Assembly (NCBI RefSeq): GCF_002234675.1
Contig: NC_019863.2
Location: forward strand, 495,109-559,108
Direction of reading: 5' to 3'
Origin: Oryzias latipes
Lineage: Eukaryota; Chordata; Actinopteri; Beloniformes; Adrianichthyidae
Length of the DNA stretch: 64,000 nucleotides
Made by a program: the position numbers and the translations under genes. The notes below the pieces were generated by a model that worked only from the letters and a program-made list of their open reading frames with translations, did not search any database and had not been told where the DNA came from. This document shows, one piece after another, positions 1 through 11,400 of the stretch (position 1 is the first letter of the stretch; the number at the start of each line of letters is the position of its first letter).

Positions 1-2130
1 GACAACCTCCCTCCATCGTTCGCCAAAAAGATTTTCAACTCAAGTCTTGCCAGAACAATGAAAAAGATGATCAGATGTTGCAGCAGCTAACACCTAACAC
101 ACACACACACACACACACCCCCCCCCCCCCCCCCCCGCGTACACAACTCTTCAACTGTCAGGCTCACTTAGCTTGGCATTGTGGGAAAAGAGTGAGAATC
201 TGTCTGAAGTAAGTTAGCCACCACTGTCAGAGACCCAACCCAGAAGGTCAACCAGCATCAAACACAAGCCGGTCTGAACCGAGATCAGCAGGACAACTCT
301 TCCTTTCAAGTCAATCATGTTTTCATGAACATCAAGTACTTTCTTTCCTCTTAGGGACTCAATGTCCTAAAAAAAACACAATTTCCTGAAATGATGTTAG
401 ATTTGAAGGTCCAGTCCTGCTCAGCGTACCGACAGGATGTTCTGGTTCTGTTTTCCACAGAAATCCTTCCACTAATAGCTGCTCTATTAAAGAACATTGT
501 GTTTTTTCCATACTGAGACTTCTAAAGAGGCTTTCAGAAATGAAATGAAATGCAGCATCCCATCTTAAAGAAAGATTTCACAGACAGGTCCATTCACGCC
601 CAGGACGGCCATCAGACCAGCATCTCCGTCCAAAGTCCTTCCAATGGGATCATCTCCATTCAGAGAAATCTTCCTGACCTCTCAGGCCACTTTTCCAAAA
701 GGATGAATTTATCAGAGCAGCAGGTTGCTTTATTGGGCAGCAGCCTGTTTTCCTCTGCTGCTGTATTTATCAACCAGCCGCTCCGTCACACGTCCTGAGC
801 ATGAGCCCAACTTTGAAGCAACAGAAATGCTCTTTTTGAAAACTTGCTTTCAGGCAGTTAAAAACACCGGGATTAACTTTAATCTAGGATTGTCAATTTT
901 CCAAGTAATCCACACACTCTGGCATCTCGGTTTCCCTTTAAGCAGTCATGCAGATCCGTCTGAGTGGCATCAGTTCGGGGTGCCGCCTTGTGCTCCAGTC
1001 CAACATTAAACGCTTGGATGCAGGAGAATCAAAGCTGTCATTCAGCAGCAGCAACACCTTCACCCGTGTTTTTATATAGCGTTATTGTCATTTTAGATGT
1101 TACTTAAGCAGGTCTGTGTGTGTGTGTGTGTGTGAGAGAGAGTGTGCCTATGCGTGTGTCTCTGAACACAATGTTCCATCTATTCACAGATCCCTGTTGG
1201 CAAAGCCTGGCGGCGTTCGCCAATCTAAGAGTCGCTCACGTACGAGGAAGCTCCCATTTCTGGACTAAACAGCAAGTTTCTATTCGCCATCACAAAAACA
1301 ATTAACGAGACACCTGAAGTGAGAGAAAACAGTCAAAGAGGCAGCATGACTCACTCTCATCACCAATAATTAGTCGTGACAAAAGCTTTTGGACTCCTTA
1401 AGTTGTTTTTATCCTTTATATTTCTTATTTTTCCTGCTGAAAAACACACCAAACCGTGAGGCACAGAGGAGGAAAACGCAGAGCACAAATAGTAGAGATA
1501 AGATGGCATGGAGGGTTCATGCACCCAAAGTAACACAATGAAACAAAGACCACATCCACAGACGCACACAGCGTATCAGTACATTCTGTCTCACATCCGT
1601 GTTCTGCTGCTAATTCATACCTGAACATGTGAGGACACTGTGTGCGTGCTGAGCTGAGCTGAGCATCCAAGCCGCCGTTTGTCTGCAAACTTCTCATGAC
1701 GGATGGAACACATTTCATTTCTTTTAGTGTCAAGGGAAACCCAACTTTCTCTGTGTTTTGATCTAAAAACTAAAGCAGATATTTTTTTTTAAATACAAAC
1801 TGTCCCCAGAACAGCCAGAGACTTTGGTCTGCTTTCCATCCAAACACAAGCAGACATTTAGAGTTCAGAGCTGGCCTGAAGTCTGGCGTTTCAGATGAAT
1901 CAGGAAAAAAGTAAAGTTCTTGTTGTGATCCTCAGAACCACCAAGAACAACCTGGAGTCTGTCTGTGAGGTTCTGGATGTTCTCATCCGCTTCCTCTGGG
2001 GACCACATTCATCCACTGTCACCAACTAACTAACATCTGTAACGGAATACTTTCCCTCCTCCTCCTCATTGTTTCTCCTGCTCACATGTGAGTCCTCACA
2101 TTGTTTAAACAACTCAGCAGCCGCGACCAA
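1..2130. other. Gene-free left flank with simple repeats
   Basis: I see no supported coding exon here. It holds a CA repeat running into 19 C (about 98-136) and a TG repeat near 1,115-1,134. The open frames are short and match no family I recognise. It could be intron or flank of a gene reading leftward from the CpG-rich block at 2.1-2.96 kb. Confidence 0.4.
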
Positions 2131-2960
2131 AAAGCGCTAAGACAGCCCCCAGACCGACTCCCGGTCTAGTTTCTACGCGTCAACTTCATGGATGAAGCAT
2201 GAAGGTCCTTACATTTCCGCGTGGTGCGCTCACAAAAACATCTTCCCCTCCAGCTGGACCGGCTGCGACTGTTCTCCGTGGATGTGCTGAAAGGCTGTGT
2301 TCGGGTCGGTCTTGTGGCGGCGCGTCCGGCAGTGCTCTGCCCATGTGATGGTTCGAGAGCGCTCTGTTTTCGCCGTTCTCCCACCCCCTCTGCGCCCTGG
2401 CCGTTCCTCCGTGGTGCGCGCGCCGGTGGAGCAGCCACACGGAGCGCTGACTGCGAAATGACACCGGGGAGACTCTGAGGAGAGGAGGAGAAACGCAGAA
2501 AGGAACGAGCGAGGCAGACAGCGCGGGGGGGTCAGAAACGAGAAGAGAGTTGTGGGAGGGCGTTTAGTGTAAAATTAAGGGCAGGTCTTGGAAAGCAGCC
2601 ACAAAGTAACACAATGTTCCGGCTGTACTGTAGCTGTACCGCCGCTGATGAGAACACTGTGTTCCAATAGACACCCTGACCTGTAACCCGTTCCGTGCCA
2701 GGCCGGGAACAGGCTGTTCCGCAGCAGGCTGTACTCTTTGCTCAGCTGACAGCGCATCAACAACAGAGCGGAGAGACGCGCGCGGGCGACGATGTGCAAG
2801 CACCGAAATAAACGCGCAGTTTACCCGCGATTAGGCGCGCGGCGGGACGGATTACCGTTTCTGACGGGGACGCAGACACCCGAAAAGAGAGCGTCCGCTT
2901 CTCCTCCAGCGTCGGTCAAGTCTTTCCGAGTGAAGCGAGTCTGACTCTGAGCTGCAGTTT
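2130..2960. promoter_or_regulatory. CpG-rich block, probable promoter / first exon
   Basis: This stretch is markedly richer in G+C and in CpG than its AT-rich surroundings, with CGCG, GCGC and CGGCG clusters, notably at 2,400-2,530 and 2,770-2,900. In vertebrates such blocks usually mark promoters. The srsf3 first exon lies about 5 kb to the right, so this is more likely the promoter of another transcript, perhaps one leaving the window leftward on the minus strand. Several short overlapping frames here are GC-rich chance ORFs. I recognise no protein. Confidence 0.45.
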
Positions 2961-5900
2961 CTTGCAGTTCTTTGGCTCAGAGTTGGTGATGTTTGTCCTT
3001 ATTATTCCTTTATTTATTGGCTCTTAGATCTTGTGCTGTTATTAAATCCTATTTATAAATGAAGACAGAATCCTTCTTTCTGTCACTCATGGATAAGAAG
3101 GGATTTGGGAATGTCCCCTAACCTGCTGAACAGATGGATGCGCAGCCAGAACGTTGCCTTTCCTGTAAAAGAAGCCGGTTCTGCAAGGCAGGCTGCAGAA
3201 AAGCAGAAGCCGAGCAGAAAGCAGGACAGACCCGGTCGGGTTAGACCTGGAGGTTCCGAGCAGCATCACTGAAGGAGGCCCGAGGCTGCGTGAGTGAGTG
3301 ACGGTCCCTCTCCGAGAAACGATGCTGTTCCTGGAAGTTATTCATACTTCTGGGAGTTGGGAAATGAATTATGAATTCATAAAATTAGTTTAAAACACGG
3401 TCACATTTTGTTGAAACAGCAGCTAAAAAAATCATAAATGACATGATCCCAAAATAAATAAATCACATTAATAATACAAACGCTTATTAATGTTTATTAT
3501 TAATAAATGATACGAATTATATCTAAAAGTTATGTTTCTAAAAAATACATTTTGGGGTGTTCATTGTTTTTATTGGATTTGACAACAAATGTATGTGTTT
3601 CAGTTTAACAAAGACAATAGAAGACTAAACCATAACAAATGTCAAATTACTTTAATGTCATAACTTTAGATTAGCTCAATTATCAAACTCATAAACTGTT
3701 AGTTTGCCTGATTTTTATTAAGTTTCAGATTTTCAGTAATGACTTGGAGCAACGTCCTGCCAGTGTTCATCTGCTAACACATGGACACGTTGGGTTTTAT
3801 TATCAGCTCATAGTCAGATATTTACATTAAACAGTTGTTGTGTAATTTCAAAGCTTTTACCATTTATTTAACGAGAAATATTCAAAGTAAAGCAAAAGGG
3901 ATGAAAAAACATTGATACACAAAGCAGGCATTAAAAATAAGGCTTGGCCTCAGAGAAGAAGGAGTTGTTCCTTTTCCTGAGTAAACAGGAACACGGTGAA
4001 CCTTTATGCACGCCCCCCACCCCCCTATAAATATATCTTTTTTGTTCTGTTTTTTCATATATATAAAGTGAACCACAGAGTGGGTGTGTTAAATCTGGTG
4101 ATGTCAGACGTGTTGTACTCACACCAGACTTTCACTTTAAAGGCATGCCAGCACACCTACATTTCCCACCAAAGTCATAAAAGCTGTTTATGGTTTTATG
4201 GCATCTCTTCTGTGCTCTGATGACACAAGCATTTCCATACAGAATGTTTTGTTTCTGAGATTAATGAGTCCTTTGTGTTGTGATATAATAATAAAAAAGA
4301 GCTGATTTCATCTTTGGATGCTGTACAGATAAATTGTCATTTGACATGTCTTGCCACCTGTGTTATCTGTCTTACCTGCCAGGTGTGCCTCCTTTAAAGG
4401 AGGGCATTCCAGCAGGATGTGAAAGTGGGCGCAGATGAAATGGCGGCTAAACTTTTATTATGATGAGGGAATCAGAACAGCTTTTATGTAGTAACACAAA
4501 GAACAGGGATGACCAGTTTTTATGTATACATATAGTCATATAGGTTCCAAATAAATGTTTAGAGGTCTGGAAAAAAATGAAATGTCCCTTTAAACTATGG
4601 CTAGGTGCTATTTGTGCGTGTTATGAGTGCATTTAGCAGTGAAAAAGAACCCCACCTGTTCTGTAATCCTTGAACCTGGATGATCAAACAGCTCATTTTA
4701 GGCCTGGAGGGTGAACCCCACAATTCTGAGTGGAGACGGCGCTGTCTGACCTCACCGCTGGTAGACAGCAGGCAGCTATTGAATGGAACATGATGATCCT
4801 GTTAAATACTAAGGTGACGTAAGAAAAGTGAACCTAATTCTGCAAAACCCACAGGGATGTTATCAACCAGGTGAGTAATCCTCGGAGCATCTGCTGATCA
4901 GGACAGAGCGGGACTCAAAAAAAACAACACTTGTCGTAAATCGGTTGTTCCAGTATAGAAACGAATGATGCCTTGGGAGGTCCCAGTGTGAAGGACAGCT
5001 TTGCCGTCAGCTCGTCTCGCCTCGGGGAGTTTGGTGTGTCAAATGAAGTTCATAGCTGTGACCCACACTGAGTAGATGTCTGCAAAAACACAAGCAGCAC
5101 TGTAAACCCGAATAAGTTCAGTGAACTCAAAATTTTTGAGGAAACAGATTACATAATAATTTTTAAGTTGACTTACTTAAAAAGTATAAGTTATTTGAAC
5201 TTAAAATCTTTGAGTTGAATAAAATAAAACAATTTAACTAAAATTAAACTATAACTTTTTATTTAACTAACTTAAAGATTCTTACTTTACTGAACTAGAA
5301 TATTTTGTTTTTATTGAACCTTAATACATTAGTTAATTAACTAAAAAACTTTAATATATCTCAACTCAAAATTAATCATTTGAAGTCTAAAGGTTGTTTG
5401 CTTTCCTGTTGCCTTGAGGTTGTCTTCTTTCTGCTTTGGTGAGACCGCAAACATGGGGGGAAACAAGAAATGAAGATTATGAAAGAATAAATCACCAGTA
5501 TCTTGCAATTATGCAATATAGTGTTCTGCATTTACTTTATGCTAGACAAACAGTCTATATGCAAACAATTTTCTAGTTATTTTTGAGACATTTTAGCATT
5601 TTTTACAGATAACTCAGTAAAGCAATTCAATTTTTTTATGAAGCCAATAAACTGTGACATTTCCTAAATATTTTGTACTTTTTCTATTATTAAGATGGAA
5701 AATCTGACAGACGTTGTAAGACAAAAGTCTGGCTGAATAAGAGTCTTGGTGTAACCAGAAGCATGCGGGTGAGTGCATTCAAGGATAGAGGCTGCACAGT
5801 CATCAGGAAGTGAAACAGAACAGAATGTGCTGTACTAATCTGATTGTGAAACACTGCCCTGAGTGGATGCATGAAAAAGAGATGTTTGGTGGAAAGAACT

Positions 5901-7223
5901 GCAGGCAGAACCTGTGGTCGCAAAAGGAAATGCACTCACGAAACAAACCCCATCTTTATGTGAAGAGGCAAAAAGTGGGGAGCAAGAACAAGCCGTCCGG
6001 CGTAACGCTCTCTGTTTGTGTTCAGAGCGTCCATGTTACGTACGGGGGGGGTAATCTTCTGACTGATCCTTTTATCCTTGAACTTTTGCCCCGAAGAAAG
6101 AGTTTGCCACCACTGTCTGCCACTCCTCCAAATAAGTGACAGAGAAGGAAAGGAAGAAAAGGGTCATAGCTGCTGTTTTCAACACAGCTGCATCGCCGTA
6201 ATGCTGCCTTGGTGGAGTCAAAGTTTCATTCTATTCTACTGCATAACTATCACAACACACTTCACATAAGTACAAATCAATAAACGTAGATTTCTACATG
6301 TATCAAAATGCATCAACTCTCTCAGAATTGAGATGAAACTGAGGGCGTCTAGCAGACGTTTTGACACAAAGCCGTCATGTTGTTGCCAAGGACACTAGTG
6401 TGGTGACTGGAGATCAGGTCAACAACGTTTCAATGCAAACAGAAGTACAAAGTTACTGTTACATTCCTCTATGTTTGTGTCACACTTATTCCTGAACACA
6501 ACCCAGTACAGGAAGTGCACATACAGTGTGACCCCGCCCACTTGAACGCTTCCAAAGGGTCATTTATGGTGACTTGTCCTGTTGAGCAATAGCTGTTGGT
6601 TTACTCAAATTCTTGCGTAATCCCGAAAATGTAGTCTGGTGCCGTCTTTTGTTTCTGTCCCTCGGGGCAAACAGACGTCACTCATGTTTTTTACGGATCT
6701 ATAGAAGTTTTCAATTTAAATGATACCAAATATTAGTTTTCAGACTGATCTTTTGCCGCAAAATTATTTATGCATATTTAGGCTAGCGTTATTTTTACAG
6801 AAATGTAGTTTGTTTTAAAACCGAAACAACAATTTCCTTAAAATAAAAAGTAACATTTTAATATGACAACTTATCTATCATTGAAAGTGAAAAGTATTTA
6901 GTTCCAAAAAGTTTGCAATATCATTCTATCTTAAACTTCAGCTTGTTAAGTAGTTTGTTCCTTTAAACTTTACCTGTAAATGTGTCTAACAGCCTTTGAA
7001 AAACGCCATCAAGGGTCATTTTAAGACTACGTGTGAATGAACACTGGTACTATTTGTAATTTTATTAAACAGGGTAATAATGTGTCCAAAAGTATTCAAA
7101 AAACATTTTAAAACAATGTGACCATTTCTGTCACACTCTAATAGTCCTTTTTAAAAACCTTTTCTAACAGTGTTTTCTTTTTCTTGTATTCTTGTTTCTT
7201 CTTGTAAATATAGAACAAAACAT

Positions 7224-7230
<7 letters not shown>

Positions 7231-7291
<61 letters not shown>
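7231..7291. repeat. (TA)n microsatellite
   Basis: About 30 uninterrupted TA dinucleotides. The 65-residue minus-strand frame across it (Ile-Tyr repeats) is only the translation of this tract. Confidence 0.95.
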
Positions 7292-7293
<2 letters not shown>

Positions 7294-7355
7294 TTTTGTA
7301 CAAAATCTCAAATGTGTGTTTATATATATAAACACATTTCAGATTTTGTACAAAA
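7294..7355. repeat. Imperfect 62-bp palindrome beside the TA tract
   Basis: Both arms contain TTTTGTACAAAATCT-type sequence and meet at TTTATATATATAAA in the centre. The left arm is 7,294-7,322 and the right arm 7,328-7,355, with a few mismatches and indels. Each outer arm is itself self-complementary (TTTTGTACAAAA). It could form a hairpin or cruciform, or be the end of an inverted-repeat element. Confidence 0.8.
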
Positions 7356-7539
7356 AGGCTTGTGCAGCTGTTGACTTTAAAAAATACATTTAATTGAATT
7401 TAAAGTGACCGTACCCGAACAGCAGTAAGTTTGTATTAGAATAAGTGTTCAGTTGTGTGATAACAACTAGTGAACATAATGTTCTGAACAGTTTCCGTTG
7501 TTTGTCATGGCCTTCTATGAGATGCTGTACGTGGGTGAA

Positions 7540-7690
7540 GCAGCAGGTGGCGCTATAGTTTTTCTCTACCTTGGCTACTGCCCATTCACGCAGGGACGAA
7601 GAAGACGACGGTCCTTTTCCGCTGCTGGTTTCGTCAATCTAATTGGCGACGAACGTTTATCGATAAATCTCTCTTTTCACCTATAAATAG
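7540..7690 (+). other. srsf3: Probable non-coding exon 1 of srsf3
   Basis: A more GC-rich segment ends in a good splice donor (CTATAAATAG followed by GTGAGT at 7,691). It precedes the start-codon exon at 8,447 in the same direction, so it is the best candidate for the 5' untranslated exon. The left end (transcription start) is a guess. A 62-residue frame through it is not conserved with anything I know. Confidence 0.5.
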
Positions 7691-8495
7691 GTGAGTTTTT
7701 TTGTCTGCTTGCCTTCATTTACGTTTTTATGTCATCCGAATTTTTCAGTGTGCAGTAACCACCGTGCTTCATGGTTTACATTATTTGTAAATGTCGCATG
7801 AAAAAATGCTAACAGGTTAGCCACATTGAAAGGCTGCTTGCTAATATACTAGCATTTGAGTTAAAGACTGAACTCATTGATAGCTCAGATATTTGACTGC
7901 TAAATTGTTTTACTGTTTGACCTTTTTGTATTTTCTGCGAAGTATTTGATATAAATGTGTTGTAGAGCTCCCTCTGCGTAAATGTTCAACCACGTACCGT
8001 CAAGAACCGGTGCGTTTCCGCCTGCAGACGGACGGGCTGCATGCAGAAACGACAAAAACATGCTGAATCGTGTTCCATTGTTTAGATGTAAATGTACAAT
8101 CTTAAATTTATGTCGCTATTTTATTACCTATTACAGCAAATAATTCTATAATATAATCAAAGCATTGAAACGGATCCATTTTGCACACACTGCTTGGCAT
8201 TGTTATTGTTTGGCTGCATTCAATCCCTAGTTTGAGAAAATCTAAGTAAAATTGTTGCCTTGTGAATCTTCAAACTTCAAACCTGATTGCATCCCATCTC
8301 CCAGTCTAAAGCAAATGTCTTGTAAAAGTATTTTTTTCGGACTAAGCACAGTGATCACATACACTGCTAACAACACTAAGCTGTAAAAATGAGGTGTAAA
8401 TGCCTTTTGACTGGAGCTTCTACATCTAACTTTGATTTTGTTGCAGGTTTTTCTGTCAGGCATATTCACAGACGGAAGGAAGTGGGGAGTATAAA

Positions 8496-11400
8496 ATGGG
8501 AGGTATGAACATTTTTATTTTATTTTATTGTTTATTATTTAACAAGATGGCAAATCATTTTTATTAAGACTATTATTCACACATATTTACATACCACCAA
8601 GCACCAAAGGTAATGGAAATTCATGTTGGCCACACATTATACATGCACAGTCATGCATTGCCTTCACATATGTTTAGTCGAGAAAAATGGCCATGAATTT
8701 AGTGTCTAAACCAAATCCTGTGTCGGCTATTTGGGCACGCTTTGGCTTTGAGGCAGATGACAAGACACAGCTGATGAATTTGGACAAGGACGTGTTAACC
8801 TTTCCTGCGCTGACTTTTCTCTTCCTGGTAGGAAAGGTGCAGGGGAGATCCCTGAAGGAAGACGGATCTTCCTTCAGGGTTCACTTTCCTGTTCGGACCC
8901 TCAGAGCATCCAGAGCGGGTTAATAAAGAATCATTCACTGTTTTTCTGGGGGAAAACTTTTATTAATCTTCTCCTTCACTCCGTAACGTCAAACATGAAC
9001 GCACGCACACCCCCAACACACTTGTGCACGCTCTCACTCACTCTCGCACTGCACGCGCTCCTTCCTCCTACACACGCAGCGCGCTGACACACATACTCAT
9101 TCTACAACCCCTAAATAGTTAGTTCAGTAGTTAGTAGTTAGTTGTTACTATTATTTGTTAATAAAGATAACTGCATTGTAATTATTAATTGTATTCATTT
9201 GCAATGCGGCCGCTTGGGGATTTTGTGTTTGGCAGCGGTTGGGGGGGGGGCTAACCGCAACTCCTGCTGCTTCATCACCGCGGTGATCAAAAATCCCACA
9301 CTGTCTCACTTTAAAATTAAATTAAAATTATTCAGATTATTTTCAGTGTAGCCGTCTTTCTGGGGTTCGGTGTCGGTAAAGCGGAGTTTCATCTGTAAAA
9401 TAAGGAGCTAAGAGACACGTTTGGGTGAAGAGGACCAATACTTTCCTTTTCATTCACATAACCTGAAGTTCATTTGTCTCATTACGTCATGAACCTGTCA
9501 TCCAAACACCAATGCGGAAGTAAACAGTGTTCCAGACGCCCACTCCTCCAGATGAAACGTCCTGTTTCAACATCAAACAAAGAGGAATGAAAATAGTCTG
9601 TTATATTAGCATTAGAACTTGGACAATGCCAAAAAGTGCTGCTTCTCCTCAGACGGAAGCATCACAAAGACTTCAAGATCTGGTCTTTAATGGAGGAAGA
9701 AAGGATCCAAGTGGGCTGGCTGATGTCTTCACAGACATCTTCAACATCTCTCTGAGTCAGGCTGTCATCCCCACATGTTTCAAAGCGACCACCATCATAC
9801 CCGTCCCAAAAAAGCCATCTCCCTCCTGCCTTAATGACTACCGTCCGGTTGCTCTGACCCCCATCATCATGAAGAGCTTCGAACGGCTAGTCATGCGGCA
9901 CATCAAGTCTGCCCTGCCCCCCTCCCTGGACCCATTTCAGTTTGCTTATCGGTCCAACCGCTCAACAGAGGACGCCATCTCAACTGCTCTTCACTCCGCA
10001 CTCACCCACCTGGAGAATAAGGACTCATATGTCAGGATGCTGTTCATTGACTTCAGCTCAGCATTCAACACCATCATCCCCCAGCAGCTCACTCACAAAC
10101 TTGCTCAGCTGGGGCTCAACACACCTCTGTGCAACTGGCTGCTAGACTTCCTGACGGGGAGACCACAAGCAGTGCGAGTCGGCAGCAACACATCCAGTAC
10201 CATAATGATGAACACAGGGGCTCCCCAGGGATGTGTGCTGAGCCCCCTCCTCTTTACCCTGCTGACCCACGACTGCGCCCCGACACACAGCTCCAACATT
10301 TACGTTAAATTTGCCGACGACACCACGGTGGTGGGTCTCATCAGGAGCGGAGATGAGACAAACTACAGGAGTGAGGTGAACCACCTGGCTGGTTGGTGCA
10401 GAGACCATAATCTCCTCCTGAACGTGGAGAAGACGAAGGAGATGGTGGTGGACTTCAGGAGAGTGCACACTCAGCATGCTCCTCTGACCATCAACAACAC
10501 TACGGTGGAAAGAGTGAGCAGCACCAAGTTCCTGGGTGTGCACATCACAGACAACCTCTCCTGGTCCGAGAACATCGCATCACTAGCTGGGAAATCACAG
10601 CAGCGTCTCTACTTCCTCCGTAAACTCAAGAAAGCAAATGTCCCTCCCCCCATCATGCACACGTTCTACAGAGGCGCTGTGGAGAGCATCCTCACCAGCT
10701 GCATCACGGTGTGGTATGGCGCCTGCAACGCGTCCTGCCGGAAGTCCCTCCATCGCATCGTGAGGGCAGCTGAGAGGATCATCGGTGCCCCCCTCCCCTC
10801 CCTCCAGGACATCTACAACACCCGCCTGACCCGAAAAGCCCTCTGCATTGCAGCTGACCCCACCCATCCATCCAACAGCTCCTTCAGTCTGCTTCCATCT
10901 GGGAGAAGACTACGCAGTCTTCAGGCCAGGACCAGCAGACTCAGAGACAGTTTTCTCCTCCAGGCTGTCAGGAAGCTGAACTCTCTCCCAGCCCTGCCCC
11001 CCCTCCCCTCCTGCTGCCCTGTTGCCCTCCTGCTCTGCTGAACTCTGACACACATACGTCACCTACCTCATCAGCACTGACTGCACCTTCCACCAGTCCT
11101 CTAGTGCCGTTAAAAAACTAAGTAACTGTACTTCAGTCACTTTATTCTCTCCTCATTGTTTTACTTTTATTTTTTTATACTATTTATATTTAGGCCTCTA
11201 CTACTATTTATAGTTGTTTATTGTGCAATTTGAAGGTGTCTCCCCGTTTAAACTGAAGATGAAGAGAAAACGCAATTTCAATTTCTATGTATGTGTCAAC
11301 ATTGTAGATCTTGACAAATAAAGTTACTTGACTTGACTTGACTTGACATCTGCAGGGACACCGGTGTCTTCATCAACGGCTGCAGAGATCCTGGAAGCCG

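Larger units (their letters stand above)
2961..7500. other. AT-rich intergenic stretch, no recognised gene
   Basis: No exon or known repeat family is identified with confidence. About 5,110-5,400 is very AT-rich with recurrent short words such as AACTTAAAAT and TTGAGTT, which suggests an old degenerate repeat. A long TA microsatellite lies at about 7,231-7,291, directly followed by an imperfect palindrome. Confidence 0.4.

Noticed and set aside
215-360. Minus-strand open stretch after a TTTTTTTTAG acceptor (DIESLRGKKVLDVHENMIDL...)
   Set aside because: Open for about 50 codons but I find no donor at a sensible place and no known domain; chance frame cannot be excluded.
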